A stretch of 64,000 nt of DNA from Strigamia acuminata (lineage: Eukaryota > Arthropoda > Chilopoda > Geophilomorpha > Linotaeniidae): positions 44,400,581 through 44,464,580 of the forward strand of contig OX442314.1 in assembly GCA_949358305.1 (NCBI GenBank), in the 5' to 3' direction. A program made the position numbers and the translations under genes. Of the stretch, positions 10,434 to 20,705 are shown one piece after another (the first letter of the stretch is position 1; each line of letters begins with the position of its first letter). The notes beneath the pieces are model-generated. The model was not told the origin of the DNA and ran no database searches. It was given only the letters and a program-made list of their open reading frames with translations.

Positions 10434-11386
10434 CAGGGTGTCCCAAATGGACGAAGCCAGTCAAATATTTCCTGAGCTATTGCATCTAGGCCAACTTTGA
10501 TGAAGCGATCATATAGGAAGTTGGGTGAGAGCAATCCAATGATGTCATCAAATTTGACCTTGCAGGCCATTTTCAAGGTCATTCAATTGCTAACTTCTAA
10601 ACCAATCAGGTTAGAGCAAAAAAGTCAATTACAAAGTTGTAGAGCGCCATCAAATTAGTACTATCCAACTTATCTTAGTCATCCTAAGTTAAATGTTTTC
10701 TTTTTAAAAAGGAGACAAATCAGAAAAAAAATCAGCAAAGTGAAATTTTTTATTCTTGTGATAAAATAATTATTGAGCATTAAAAAAAAGGCAGTGGTTT
10801 TTCTTGTTTACTTGCATAATGATGGACATTTGAATACGTTTATTTCAGTAATTCAGTATTTTTGTGATAGAAATTTAAGTTTTGTCACAATGGCTGGCTT
10901 TATTTCAGCTGATTGTCTCCTTTTTAAAAGGAAAACATTTAACTTAATATGACTAAACTCTATTCCAAAAAGTAATTGAAATACTCTCATTGGTTGGGAG
11001 ATTCATAACACCAGTATAAATGCATTGAAAATCTTCGCACAAGTCTACTGGAATCTGAAAACAGCATCATATTCAATACACAACTGAACTAGAGCACCAA
11101 CCAACCAATGGGAGTATTTCAATTACTTTTTGGAATAGAGTTTAAGATAAGTTGGATAGTACTAATTTGATGGTGCTTTACAACTTTGTAATTGACTTTT
11201 TTGCTCTAACCTGATTGGTTTATAAGTTAGCAAGTGAATGACCTTGAAAATCGCCTTCAAGGTCAAATTTGATGACATCATTGGATTGCTCTCACCCAAC
11301 TTCCTATATCATCGCTTCATCAAAGTTGGCCTAGATGCAATTGCTCAGGAAATATTTGACTGGCTTCGTTCATTTGGGACACCCTG
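10434..11386. mobile_element. Long-inverted-repeat element with TA target site, 953 bp
   Basis: The ends are CAGGGTGTCCCAAATG and CATTTGGGACACCCTG, flanked by TA on both sides (10432-10433 and 11387-11388), as in Tc1/mariner-type insertions. The inverted repeats are nearly perfect and extend about 250-290 bases inward, including matched TGATGAAGCGAT and CAATGATGTCATC blocks. The centre is AT-rich without a transposase. It lies between the two Gypsy integrase relics. It is a fold-back, non-autonomous element. Confidence 0.85.
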
Positions 11387-11454
11387 TATGTTAATTTTCC
11401 TGTTTTATTCTTGATTTTCGTGTTTTTTTCATTGTTAATTATTTTTATTGAATT

Positions 11455-11992
11455 TTTTTGTAATTTGAGTCATTGAGAGAAGTGGTGGTAAAGTTAGCAC
11501 ATCGCGGCCACCAAGGAATAGTTGAGACAAAGATGTTATAGAGACAGAAGGTTTGGTTCCCGAGTGGAACTAGCGGTAGCCGGTTGCATCCCATGTCAAA
11601 CGAGTGTGCCATCAAAGACAAGAACACCGTTGGAAATGACAAACTTGCCTGAGCGGCCATGGCAGAGACTGGCTGTTGACTTTCCGAACGGGAAAATTCT
11701 ATTTGTAATGGTGGACGAATATTCTCGTTTTCCTTTCGCAGATGGGGTGTCATCGACTGGATACCAGGGAGTCGTGGCCATTTTGAGGAAGCGCTTTTCA
11801 GAGTTGGGTCTGCCAGAAGTGATTAAATCCGATAATGGGCCGCCATTCTGGTCTGGCAAATTTGCCGAGTTCATGAGGGAGATGGGAGTGAAGCACCTAC
11901 GGGTGACAATTCTGGTGGTTTGGTCTATTTTTTGTATCACTACACCGGTGAAATGGCTCACCCAATTGGAGAAGAGCCCAAATTGTAGTTAG
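11455..11992 (+). pseudogene. Gypsy integrase relic, longer copy
   Basis: This is a second copy of the 9509-9800 segment extending further into the integrase core. From about 11522 an open frame shows the CIPCQ cysteines, RLAVDF, FVMVDEYSRFPF, then IKSDNGPPFWSGKF with the second catalytic Asp. The part carrying the catalytic Glu is absent or out of frame and the copy ends with stops near 11990. Relative to 9509-9800 there is a small deletion after AVDF. Both copies share the same upstream GTGGTGGTAAAGTTAGCA run, so they derive from one duplicated or twice-inserted source. Confidence 0.7.
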
Positions 11993-13750
11993 TTAGAGTA
12001 TAGCAGCCATTGCAGCCTCGGCGGCCATCATTAAAAAAGTGCCATCTATCGGCGGCTTTGTCTTTCAAGTGTTCACTATTTTTAGCATTGGCAGCCATTT
12101 TGATGGATCGGAATGAAGTTCTGGTCTATTATCATCACAGACAAAAACAATCATAGTTGTTGGGTTTAAGGACCCAAAAGTTAACCTAGCAATTTTTAGG
12201 AATGGCGTCCAAGTTTTTATCATGGATGGATTTACCTAAGTGCTGTGCACTACAGTGACTTGAAAGTGTTTGTGTTTGTGTTTAGTAATGGATTAATACC
12301 ATTTTAATTACTAAACTGATTTTATGTTTTGACATGTGTGCTTCATCCTACGTGCTTCGCGCTTCGCCTGTTCATTTTGATGTTTTTTTTAGTAGGAAAT
12401 CTATAATCCTACAGTACACAATTAGGCTTACCTTACCTCGTTATTTCCTTACATCGTTTACTGCAATACATGAAATGTAGGAAGAACGCCGAACGAGCTA
12501 TTTGCTTTGACAGCAACGGGAGATTCTCGCACCGGGCATTTTTCGTAGTGGATTTGTAGGAAATTATTTATTTTATTTTATTTGCGTTTGTATTTAATCT
12601 TGCATCCGATTCTAAGTAATTTGCAACCTTATAGAAAAGGTATGGTATCAAAGTATTCAAATCGTGCACGCATCACGTTGACAATGGATGGGCCCCGAAC
12701 ACAGCTAGGCCACGCTGGACATCATAAAAGATGACCAACCATTTTTTTAAATTCATTTTTACCCATTTTTGCTGCATTCGTTCCGTTAGCGAATCCAGCC
12801 TTTTCCATGTGTATCAACACAAGTTGATACATGCACTTTGTGAATTATCCCATAATCTCTTCTCGTGAGTAGAACTCTTACCTATCGCCGCCGCCAAGGA
12901 CCACCGTGTGAGTATCTTCTTCGTCGAAGCCATACCGGCGAGTCCGTAAGAGAGGGAGAAGACGTCGTCATGCCATTTTTTCCACCCGACTGTGGTAGTG
13001 TTTTTATTCCTTCGTTCAATCGATAAAAAGCTTTCCATTATTCATTTTCATTATCCGTTCTTATTATTGTAATTTGTGTTTAATAAATTATTTGTGTGTT
13101 TTTTATTAATTACTTCTCTGTGTATTTACTTATTTTACTCCTAGACACCCTCTTAACCATTCTGGTCAGAACTCAGAACCTTTAGAAGCTGAAGTTACAG
13201 CAGTGTTGCCAACCTTCGATAACGCACGCCATGGATTGTACAATGAACACAATAAAAACATTCCTGTATTGCCCAATTCACTACGCGATATTGTCTTACT
13301 TGGTATTTGGAGAGAAACAACATGCCACGAACCCTGTTTCTCAAACCCTTTTTCTCGGTTAATGATGGGTTGGATGACAAAATATTAATTTTTGCAACAA
13401 CCCCAAATCTTCAAAAACTGTGCAACATAAGAGAGAACCAAAACCAAAGATAACTGGAGTGTTTCTTCACTCCAATGCACGTCACATGTATCTTGTTAAT
13501 TTGTGACACTGCCTTTCGGCAACGCCACTTATGTTACTTTGAATAAACTAGTAAGTTATGTAAAACTTCAACACACCAACGGTCACGTTATTTTGCATGC
13601 TCCATTGCAGTTCCAAATACTTAGTCTAGACAGACTAATAACAACTTGACTAAAGACAAATTGTTAAGATTTGTGCAACCAAACAGACCTCAACAAGGTA
13701 GAGCTGGCAGAATAAACACAAAACAGACTTTCCTGAGCTCGTGATCATAC
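11993..13750. other. Unassigned repeat-rich stretch
   Basis: No gene is recognised. Seen are a GCCATCTATCGGCGG run at about 12040, an inverted GTATCAACACAAGTTGATAC at about 12810-12830, and a CAGTGTTGCCAACC at about 13200 that looks like one end of a hAT element without a visible partner. AATAAA signals lie near 13080 and 13540. Parts may be decayed LTRs. Confidence 0.3.
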
Positions 13751-13757
13751 TAGTTAT

Positions 13758-14080
13758 GACGATGAATGGATTGAGATGCTATTTATTAATGAGAACAAAT
13801 TTAATCTCGATGGCCCCAATGGTTATGCATATTATTTTCATGAAAGAAAACTGAGATTTTTCTCTAAGTGTCAGATGGATGGTGAATCAGTTGTGTGTGG
13901 GAGACCTTTGGGTTTAATGGCGCATCTCATTTAGCATTTATAACTCAATGAATGAATTCTCAATGATGTCAGGATACTAAATGCAGATTTGGTTGAGTCT
14001 GGACCCGAAATGAGTGGTTCTAATTGGACATTTCAACACGACAATGCACAAGTGTACAGCTCAAAATCAACCAAATTGTG
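13758..14080 (+). pseudogene. Tc1/mariner transposase relic
   Basis: Translation gives a KFNLDGPNGYAYY segment, a CGRPLGLMAHL-like segment and then WTFQHDNAQVY, in the order found in Tc1/mariner DDE transposases. The first catalytic Asp region reads INEN where FSDE is usual, while the second Asp is kept in QHDNA. There are at least two in-frame stops and a frameshift in the middle. The N-terminal helix-turn-helix part and the last acidic residue are not seen. No terminal repeats were found around it. Confidence 0.6.
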
Positions 14081-14378
14081 ATTCCAGGTCATATCGGAAT
14101 ACGAAGTGGCTAGAGGTGTCAATGGACAGAAATTAATCTAATTAGCTTGTAAAATTTTCTGCTTGCTAATTTCTGTCAGCATAAGAGGAAGCGTCATCAT
14201 AGCAAAATAAAAACTGTGCAGAAAACTTTGTTTCTGCAAGATATTAAAAAGATTAACATTAGTTTGCATAATGTTAGATTATATTTGATATACAATGACG
14301 CACGTGTAATGAATGGTTACAGTTGTAGTAACCATGAGTAAGATAAAATTGTAACAGAGAACAATAAAATACAAAGAA

Positions 14379-14704
14379 GTGTAGATCACCTGAGTTATGT
14401 TTTGATGAATGAAAGTGATGTGTGTATAAATTTCTCTCAACTCAAAATTTGCCCCAACACAATGGACCTTTCCACAATGAAAAAGAAAGCGAAACGTCTT
14501 GAATACGAAACATGGGAGCTATTTTTAGAAGATTTACAACTCATTCCGAATAACTGCAGAACTTATAACACCTTCGACGAAGAACTGAATCTCGCCAGAG
14601 GTGTAGATCACTTTTGTTATGTTTTGATGAATGAAAGTGATGTGTGTGTGAATTTCTCTCAACTCAAAATTTGGCCCAACACATAAAACACCCATTATTA
14701 ATTT
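14379..14704 (+). pseudogene. Bromodomain gene fragment with duplicated 83-bp flanks
   Basis: One frame, open from 14402 to the TAA at about 14684, contains MDLSTMKKKAK, then FLEDLQLI and NNCRTYN, the conserved ZA-loop/helix-B pattern of a bromodomain including the acetyl-lysine-binding Asn region. The DLQ..NCR.YN spacing and a following FCYVL-like helix resemble KAT2/GCN5-type bromodomains, but this is recalled by pattern only. An 83-base segment occurs on both sides (14379-14461 and 14601-14683), so part of the domain has been tandemly duplicated. There is no start context or remaining gene. It looks like a captured or duplicated host-gene fragment. Confidence 0.5.
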
Positions 14705-14848
14705 TACCAAATTGGAAAGAGCAATATACTTAGAAGCTGAGACATCTGCAGTTGAACTAAGGACAATTTTGCAACAAATTCTTAATAAAAAGCTTCATCC
14801 CACAGCTTCTATAAATCTGAGGGCTGAACCATTTGCTGTTGGGCCAAC
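14705..14848 (+). other. Open extension downstream of the bromodomain fragment
   Basis: The frame opening at about 14712 reads through a Leu/Glu-rich stretch into the following element. It has no recognised domain and is interrupted by the 14849 insertion. Confidence 0.2.
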
Positions 14849-15155
14849 CGGTTATAGTCATTTTAGCGATGCTCATTTTAGCGATTTTTACCAAAAAAGT
14901 CCCATTTTAGCGATCACGTTTTAGAGAATCGATTTACCGCGACAAGCCGGCTCAAAAAAGTGGTCTGCATAAAAAACCAGCAAGGTTAGGTTTGCGGGGG
15001 GGGTCAAGGGGGGGCGCAGACCCCCTTGTTAGCCCTTCTTAGGGATTAGTGTTAGTATTAGTGCCGTTTTGTGTCGCTAAAATGACACGTTCGCTAAAAT
15101 GGTGTGTCGCTAAAATAAAATCGCTAAAATGATATCGCTAAAATGTCGTACATCT
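14849..15155. mobile_element. Short element with TTTTAGCGA arrays, 307 bp
   Basis: A perfect 8-bp target duplication GGGCCAAC (14841-14848 and 15156-15163) brackets the element. The left end carries three CATTTTAGCGA-type motifs and the right end four or more inverted copies (TCGCTAAAATG). The terminal bases themselves are only weakly inverted. The middle is G-rich, with a GGGGGGGTCAAGGGGGGG run. This fits a hAT-like non-autonomous element defined by subterminal motif arrays. Confidence 0.8.
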
Positions 15156-15163
15156 GGGCCAAC

Positions 15164-15657
15164 AACACCAGAGAGTAGACAATATTTGTTTGTTTTACAT
15201 TTGTGCCAAGCAAATAAAAATTACTATCATTAATTAAGTTATGTGCTCATCCATACTTATATCATCTCAATGTGACGCCTGGAAACCTAAACTGTGTCAA
15301 TTTCCAAAATAATTTTTGGGCCTTTAACTGGCAATCTAAATTATGATTGTTTTTGATTATTTATTTGGCCTGATTCAGTGATGTTTCTTCATGTTTCGTC
15401 GCTAAACCCAGAGAAAAGCAAACGAAAACTTCAAACAAATGCGGAAAAGAAATACACACAGTCAACAGATGTCCAGCACATGTATGTACGAATGAAGATA
15501 CAAACGAAAATAAAAGATCCTCAAGTACAATGGTGTATAGACAGTGGAGAAACAGACATGTCCACACACAAAAGGTAGATTTAAATCTAATGCCACATTC
15601 ACACCGGAAAGCGGGCTTACAAGTCATGTAAATGCCACATTCATCCGAATGCAGGCT
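15164..15657. other. Unassigned; small ORF and minisatellite target
   Basis: A plus-strand ORF (15378-15578, 66 aa, ATG start, basic) has no recognised domain. About 15590-15662 holds roughly two and a half units of a 40-odd-base repeat (GCCACATTCA...CTTACAAGTCATGTAAAT), and the Copia element has inserted inside it, since the unit resumes at 20411. Confidence 0.35.
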
Positions 15658-15662
15658 TACAA

Positions 15663-15889
15663 TGTTGTATTTGGGAAAAGACTGGATAACTTCGGATGAA
15701 AAGATATGAGGGGTTTTATTCGCACGGCATATACAGAGCACGCGTCTCCAGAAGAACAAGTGACCGGAAGTCACGTTTACGTCACGTCATCCTCCGTGAC
15801 CCGAAAATACAACCAACTCCCCCTAGCGGTCGGAGACCCTCATTCGGGATTTATACATATTCGGCCTGGTGACACACACGATTATAACA
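15663..15889 (-). repeat. Copia 3' LTR
   Basis: 227 bp, TGTT...AACA, identical by eye to 20180-20406. In element orientation it lies downstream of the ORF. Confidence 0.95.
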
Positions 15890-16060
15890 TACACCTTCTT
15901 CACCTGGTCAATGTGTAAAAACAAACAAATACAAAATCAATGAATGACATTACTAAAAACTAAAAATGGGCAAGTAATAACAGAAATACACTAATACAAT
16001 CGAATAATAAAAGATCAAGGAATATAACATTGCTGCAAGACATATGAAATACGAAAAATA

Positions 16061-19000
16061 TTAATCCAGTCCACACATCTTTGAACACCAGCACTGCTTC
16101 TGCAAAGTCACCGCCTTCGTCAGCATATCCGCGACCATCTTGTCGGTTCCCGCGTGCAGCAACTCCACTTCTCCGTTCTCGACCTCGTCCTTTATAAAAC
16201 AATAGCGCAAATTAATGTGTTTCGACCGCTGATGCTGCGCCAGTCCTCGTGCCAACATCTCGGCCGACTCGCTGTCGGTGTACAGCCTCGCAGCGTCCCC
16301 CATCAATTCGTTCAGCCCCAGCTCTTCCAGAAATTTCTTGAGCCAAAGTCCTTCTTTTACCGCCTCGCTAATGGCGATGAATTCGGATTCGCAGCTCGAC
16401 ATCCCGACACACGTTTGCTTCGATGACTTCCATACTACGCCGGCCCCTGCAAGTAGAAAAATAAATCCGGTTGTCGATTTTGCATCCTCGGTGTTGCAAT
16501 TCCAGCTCGCGTCCACGTATCCCGTCATCTGTTCTTCGTTTCGTACGAATCGCAACTTCTTCCCCTTCGTCCCCTTCAGGTAACGCAAAATCCTCTTTCC
16601 CATCTTCCAGTGGGACAATCCGTGGCTGTGATTGTATCGGCACAGGTAGTGAGTTGCGTAAGCGATGTCCGGTCTCGTTCCCTGCACGAGGTACATTAGC
16701 GACCCCATCAGGCTCTGGTACGGCACCTCGTCTGGATTTACGTCGTCTTCGGGCTTCGGTTGGTCGTGTTTGACCATCGGCGTCGACACTGGTTTGCATG
16801 GCCCCATCTGGAAACTTTCCAACACCTCCTCGATATAGGCTTCTTGCGACACGGTGATCGATCCATTTTCGATGTCGCATTCCACGTCAAGCCCCAAAAT
16901 TCTCGTTGGTGTGCCTAAATCCTTGATTTCGACCGATTTTCTCAGCAAGTCCGCCGTCCAATCTTCGATCCCGATATTTGACGTCACGTTCAGCATGTCG
17001 TCGACGAAAATCCCCAATATTGTTGTCCCGCTTTGATTGTTGAGCACGTACACGCCTTCATCCGCGTATAGTCGCCGAAATCCATTTTTTCTGAGTATTT
17101 TGTCGAGTGTCAGGTACCATGTGCGTCCGGCCTGTTTGAGTCCGTAGATGGCTTTTAGAAGCTCGCACACCCACTCTTCTCGGTCTCGTTCCTCGTTCCC
17201 GGGTGGCTGCTCCATGTACACCTTCTCAAGCAGTTTCCCGTGCAGGTACGCTGTTTTCACGTCGTATTGTCGTACTCGCCAATTTTGTTGGACAGCAATG
17301 GCTAGAAGTAGTCGCAGGCTCGCAAGTCGCATTACAGGTGAGTATGTGTCCTCGTAATCCAGTCCCGGCCGTTGTCCGCATCCGACGGCCACCAATCTGG
17401 CTTTGTAACGCTCGATCTCGCCCTGCTGGTTCTTTTTGATTTTAAAAACCCATCTTGACCTCAGCACATTTGTTGCAACGGCTCTTTTCACCAGTCTCCA
17501 CGTCTTGAATTCCTCGTGAGATTTCAGTTCCTCCTGGATCGCGCTTTCCCACTTCTTGTGTTCCGGAGAGTCCTGTGCTTGGACCACGGTGTTTGGCTCG
17601 ACGTGCTTCACGCTCTTGCAGTAAGTGGCGCCTCTTGGCTGCACCACCAGTCGGTCTGGCTTCCTCTTGATGCGCTTTGATTTGCGTGTTGTCGTGTTTT
17701 CGTTAGCTTCTTCGTCGTCTCCGTCTCCGTTTCCAGTGGTGGACTCCTCGTCTTCGGTGGCACCGTTGTCCGTTTCGTTGGGCTCTGGATTGTCTGTTGT
17801 CTGCTCCCCGGTCTCTTGTTCGGCGTCGTACGGCGACACGAAATTCGAACCCTGAGGCGAAGTCAGCATTTCTCCGCCCCATCTCGCCTCGTTGAATTTC
17901 AAGTCGCGTGTCGGCTCTAGCTTCTCAGTTTTCGGGTCGTAGACTCGGTAGCCCTTTCTGTTGACGCAGTAACCCATAAAAATGACAGGTTTCGACTTCG
18001 CGTCCAATTTCTTTCGTTTGGAATTATGGATCCACATCTGCGCAGCACAGCCAAATGTTCGAAAATAGCCAACTTGCTGCTTCCGTCCGCTCCAAAGTTC
18101 TTGTGGAATCCTGTCCCCGTTTCCTCTTGTCGAGCATCTGTTGCGCACGTGTGCGGCCGTCGCGACTGCCTCCGCCCAGAATTTCGAAGGCAAAGCCGCC
18201 GCCGTCAGCATCGTGCGTGCTGCCTCCATCAGCGTTCTGTTGCCGCGTTCAGCGATGCCGTTTTGGGCAGGTGAGAATGGCACCGTAAGCTCGTGGTGGA
18301 TGCCGTTCGACTTCATGAACTCGCCCATTTCGTGGTTCACGAACTCGCCTCCGTTGTCGGATCGGATACGTTTAAGTTTCGTGTCGGTTTCGCGTTCCAC
18401 AGCCGCCACAAACTCCTTAAAGTTCTCGAAAACGTCCGACTTCGACCTAATAAAATAGACAAACATTTTGCGACTGAAGTCGTCTATTAGCAAAAACAAA
18501 TATCGGCTGCCGCCAATCGTCTCCGTCAGCGGCCCGCACAGATCCATGTGCACGAGTTCCAATATTTTGGTCGATTGGTCGCTCACGATCGTTTTGAATG
18601 GTTTTCTGGCCATCTTCCCGGCTGCACACTCGTCGCATGCCCGCCCGTCCTTCTGTATTGGCCCCAAACCGTAAACTGCACCCGTTTCGTGCATTTTCGC
18701 CAGTGTTCCCGTGTTCAAGTGGCACATTCGGTTGTGCCACACATCGATCTCGGTCGATTGTTGGCACGTGTTCGCCTGCGCGGCCACCACGGTCTCCACG
18801 TTCAGTCTATACACGTCCCCGATCTTTGTAGCAGTCATTATCACTCGGTCCCCGCTCGATATCGTACACTTCCCGCTTCCGAAAGCAACGAGTAAACCCG
18901 CGTCGTCGAGTTTTGGCACCGAAATCAAATTGTCATTTAAATCAGGAATGTATAATACCTCCTTCGCGATCAAGTCAGCGTCGTTCGTAATGAATTTCAC

Positions 19001-20026
19001 GTTTCCGCAGCCCATGATTGGGATTTGGCGCCCATCTGCCAGCGTCACCTTTCGACTTCCGTCATCTGCCACGAACGATTCGAGAAAGTCCCTGTTCGCC
19101 GTCATGTGCCTCGTCGCTCCGGAGTCGAGGTTCCACTGCCGTCCTTCCGTTTGGTCGATTCTGACCTGAAATGCAAACTCTGGTCTGTCTTTCACAGCCC
19201 TGGCGGTGGCATCTGGCTGCTGTTCCTTCTTGGCATTTCCTCTCGACTGCTTGGAATTGTTATCGCGTCGTCCCTCGCTCTCCTTCTGGCTGCGACAATT
19301 TCTGGCCATGTGCCCGAATTTCTGGCAATTGAAACATCTTACGTTTTTCAGGTCTCGTTTTCCGTCGTGGTCACCGTTCCGTTCGCCGCCCCGATAGTTG
19401 TTCTTCGTGCGGCTGGACAGGTTCACTTTATGCAGTTTCTCGACCACTTCATCGTCTCCAGTTTGTCGCGATTCCTCCTGTATGATCATGTGCCGCAGCT
19501 TGACCATCGTCACTTCATCTTCGTCGCACATGTCAAACGCTCTCTGGATGCTGTGGTATGGTTTTGGCAGGTTTTGTATTATTAAAGTTCCCACCTCTTG
19601 CTCCGAAATTTCGCCGCCAACAGCTCGTAACTGGTTCACCGTCGACTCCACACGTTGCAGGAACTTCGTGGCCGTCTCAGCTTTTTCCCACCTCGTTTTG
19701 GTCAGCTCTCGGCGCAAAATAGTCTGTCTTTGGCGCGCTCGCCCTCGGTGGATTTCCTCCAATTTCTCCCAGCATTCGCGTGCCGTGTCTTTGTTTATCA
19801 CGTACACTGTCTGTGCTGGCGACAGGGCCTGGACGATTGCGTTCATGGCTTTTTCGTCCTTGCCACGCCACGCGTTCCTCGCCGCCGCTGCTCCGTTCAC
19901 TGGTGCTTCGTCAACGATGACCGTCCACCATTCCGACTTCTTCAGGAATACTCGCATTTTGAACGCCCACGTGGCGTAGTTTTCATCCTCCAGCTTTTCG
20001 ATCCTCATCGCATCTCTGTCCGCCAT
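16061..20026 (-). CDS. Copia Gag-Pol polyprotein, intact, 1321 aa
   Basis: A true ATG at 20026-20024 opens a single uninterrupted frame. The order is Gag of the UBN2 type (1-200), CCHC zinc knuckle C231-C244, aspartic protease with DSGA at 301, integrase zinc region (H431/H437, C464/C467), integrase core with D495, D557 and E593, a charged linker (740-800), reverse transcriptase (about 855-1060) with FVDD at 1007-1010, and RNase H with D1172, E1213 and D1251. This protease-integrase-RT order defines Ty1/copia elements. All catalytic residues that I could check are present. The last codons end about 170 bases before the 3' LTR. Confidence 0.97.
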   Translation of the reverse strand: MADRDAMRIEKLEDENYATWAFKMRVFLKKSEWWTVIVDEAPVNGAAAARNAWRGKDEKAMNAIVQALSPAQTVYVINKDTARECWEKLEEIHRGRARQRQTILRRELTKTRWEKAETATKFLQRVESTVNQLRAVGGEISEQEVGTLIIQNLPKPYHSIQRAFDMCDEDEVTMVKLRHMIIQEESRQTGDDEVVEKLHKVNLSSRTKNNYRGGERNGDHDGKRDLKNVRCFNCQKFGHMARNCRSQKESEGRRDNNSKQSRGNAKKEQQPDATARAVKDRPEFAFQVRIDQTEGRQWNLDSGATRHMTANRDFLESFVADDGSRKVTLADGRQIPIMGCGNVKFITNDADLIAKEVLYIPDLNDNLISVPKLDDAGLLVAFGSGKCTISSGDRVIMTATKIGDVYRLNVETVVAAQANTCQQSTEIDVWHNRMCHLNTGTLAKMHETGAVYGLGPIQKDGRACDECAAGKMARKPFKTIVSDQSTKILELVHMDLCGPLTETIGGSRYLFLLIDDFSRKMFVYFIRSKSDVFENFKEFVAAVERETDTKLKRIRSDNGGEFVNHEMGEFMKSNGIHHELTVPFSPAQNGIAERGNRTLMEAARTMLTAAALPSKFWAEAVATAAHVRNRCSTRGNGDRIPQELWSGRKQQVGYFRTFGCAAQMWIHNSKRKKLDAKSKPVIFMGYCVNRKGYRVYDPKTEKLEPTRDLKFNEARWGGEMLTSPQGSNFVSPYDAEQETGEQTTDNPEPNETDNGATEDEESTTGNGDGDDEEANENTTTRKSKRIKRKPDRLVVQPRGATYCKSVKHVEPNTVVQAQDSPEHKKWESAIQEELKSHEEFKTWRLVKRAVATNVLRSRWVFKIKKNQQGEIERYKARLVAVGCGQRPGLDYEDTYSPVMRLASLRLLLAIAVQQNWRVRQYDVKTAYLHGKLLEKVYMEQPPGNEERDREEWVCELLKAIYGLKQAGRTWYLTLDKILRKNGFRRLYADEGVYVLNNQSGTTILGIFVDDMLNVTSNIGIEDWTADLLRKSVEIKDLGTPTRILGLDVECDIENGSITVSQEAYIEEVLESFQMGPCKPVSTPMVKHDQPKPEDDVNPDEVPYQSLMGSLMYLVQGTRPDIAYATHYLCRYNHSHGLSHWKMGKRILRYLKGTKGKKLRFVRNEEQMTGYVDASWNCNTEDAKSTTGFIFLLAGAGVVWKSSKQTCVGMSSCESEFIAISEAVKEGLWLKKFLEELGLNELMGDAARLYTDSESAEMLARGLAQHQRSKHINLRYCFIKDEVENGEVELLHAGTDKMVADMLTKAVTLQKQCWCSKMCGLD

Positions 20027-20160
20027 TTTTGAAGGTTGATTGGCGATCTACCACGCGTTGGAAATTAGGCCTAACGTCTCGTGGTCCGGTCAGTGGTCAC
20101 TCCTTCGTCAAAACGCCCGGAAAATCGATACGAGATGTAAAAACTCACGCAGTGTTAGAT

Positions 20161-20176
20161 GCTGTGGCCCATAACC
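20161..20176 (-). other. Copia primer-binding site
   Basis: On the minus strand, three bases after the 5' LTR, lies GGTTATGGGCCACAGC. This closely resembles the internal initiator-tRNA-Met site used by Drosophila copia (a half-tRNA primer). The match is recalled from knowledge of copia, not searched. Confidence 0.7.
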
Positions 20177-20179
20177 CTT

Positions 20180-20406
20180 TGTTGTATTTGGGAAAAGACT
20201 GGATAACTTCGGATGAAAAGATATGAGGGGTTTTATTCGCACGGCATATACAGAGCACGCGTCTCCAGAAGAACAAGTGACCGGAAGTCACGTTTACGTC
20301 ACGTCATCCTCCGTGACCCGAAAATACAACCAACTCCCCCTAGCGGTCGGAGACCCTCATTCGGGATTTATACATATTCGGCCTGGTGACACACACGATT
20401 ATAACA
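20180..20406 (-). repeat. Copia 5' LTR
   Basis: 227 bp, identical by eye to the 3' LTR. It contains the TTTATACATATT and TATAACA ends and CpG-rich GTCACG repeats that may form the promoter. Confidence 0.95.
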
Positions 20407-20411
20407 TACAA

Positions 20412-20697
20412 TACAAGTCATGTAAATGCCGCAATCATGGTGTAGTGCCAGGCATACTATGTACAATACAAATCTTACGGTATACACAAGAAACATGAAA
20501 ATTAAAAATAAATTTTGTAAATAACCAGAGCTGTCTTTTGGTTCCACTGAGACGTGTCAAGTCATCAGCTTATCCAGGGGTGACCACGTGGAGGTACAGA
20601 GTTGGATTTTACACCCCCTACCAAACTGAAGTCATACAAATGTGCGTGAAGGCGATAAAAAACAGGCCGCGTGGCTTCACGTACCGCAGACATGTAG
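20412..20697. other. Short unassigned flank
   Basis: It resumes the minisatellite interrupted by Copia, then continues as unannotated sequence up to the next insertion. No coding signal. Confidence 0.4.
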
Positions 20698-20705
20698 GTC
20701 TGCGG

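Larger units (their letters stand above)
15663..20406 (-). mobile_element. Copia (Ty1/copia) LTR retrotransposon, complete
   Basis: This 4744-bp element has 227-bp LTRs at 15663-15889 and 20180-20406 that read as identical, beginning TGTT and ending AACA. It is flanked by a perfect 5-bp target duplication TACAA (15658-15662 and 20407-20411). It lies on the minus strand: 5' LTR at 20180, primer site, one gag-pol ORF, and a purine-rich GGTGAAGAAGGTGTA before the 3' LTR. Identical LTRs and an intact ORF indicate very recent insertion and possible activity. Confidence 0.97.

Noticed and set aside
15361-15774. A 137-codon minus-strand open frame
   Set aside because: It runs into the Copia LTR, starts outside the element and shows no domain; the LTR part is non-coding.
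16154-20032. Many plus-strand open frames opposite the Copia ORF
   Set aside because: They are antisense shadows of the GC-rich coding strand with no domain of their own.
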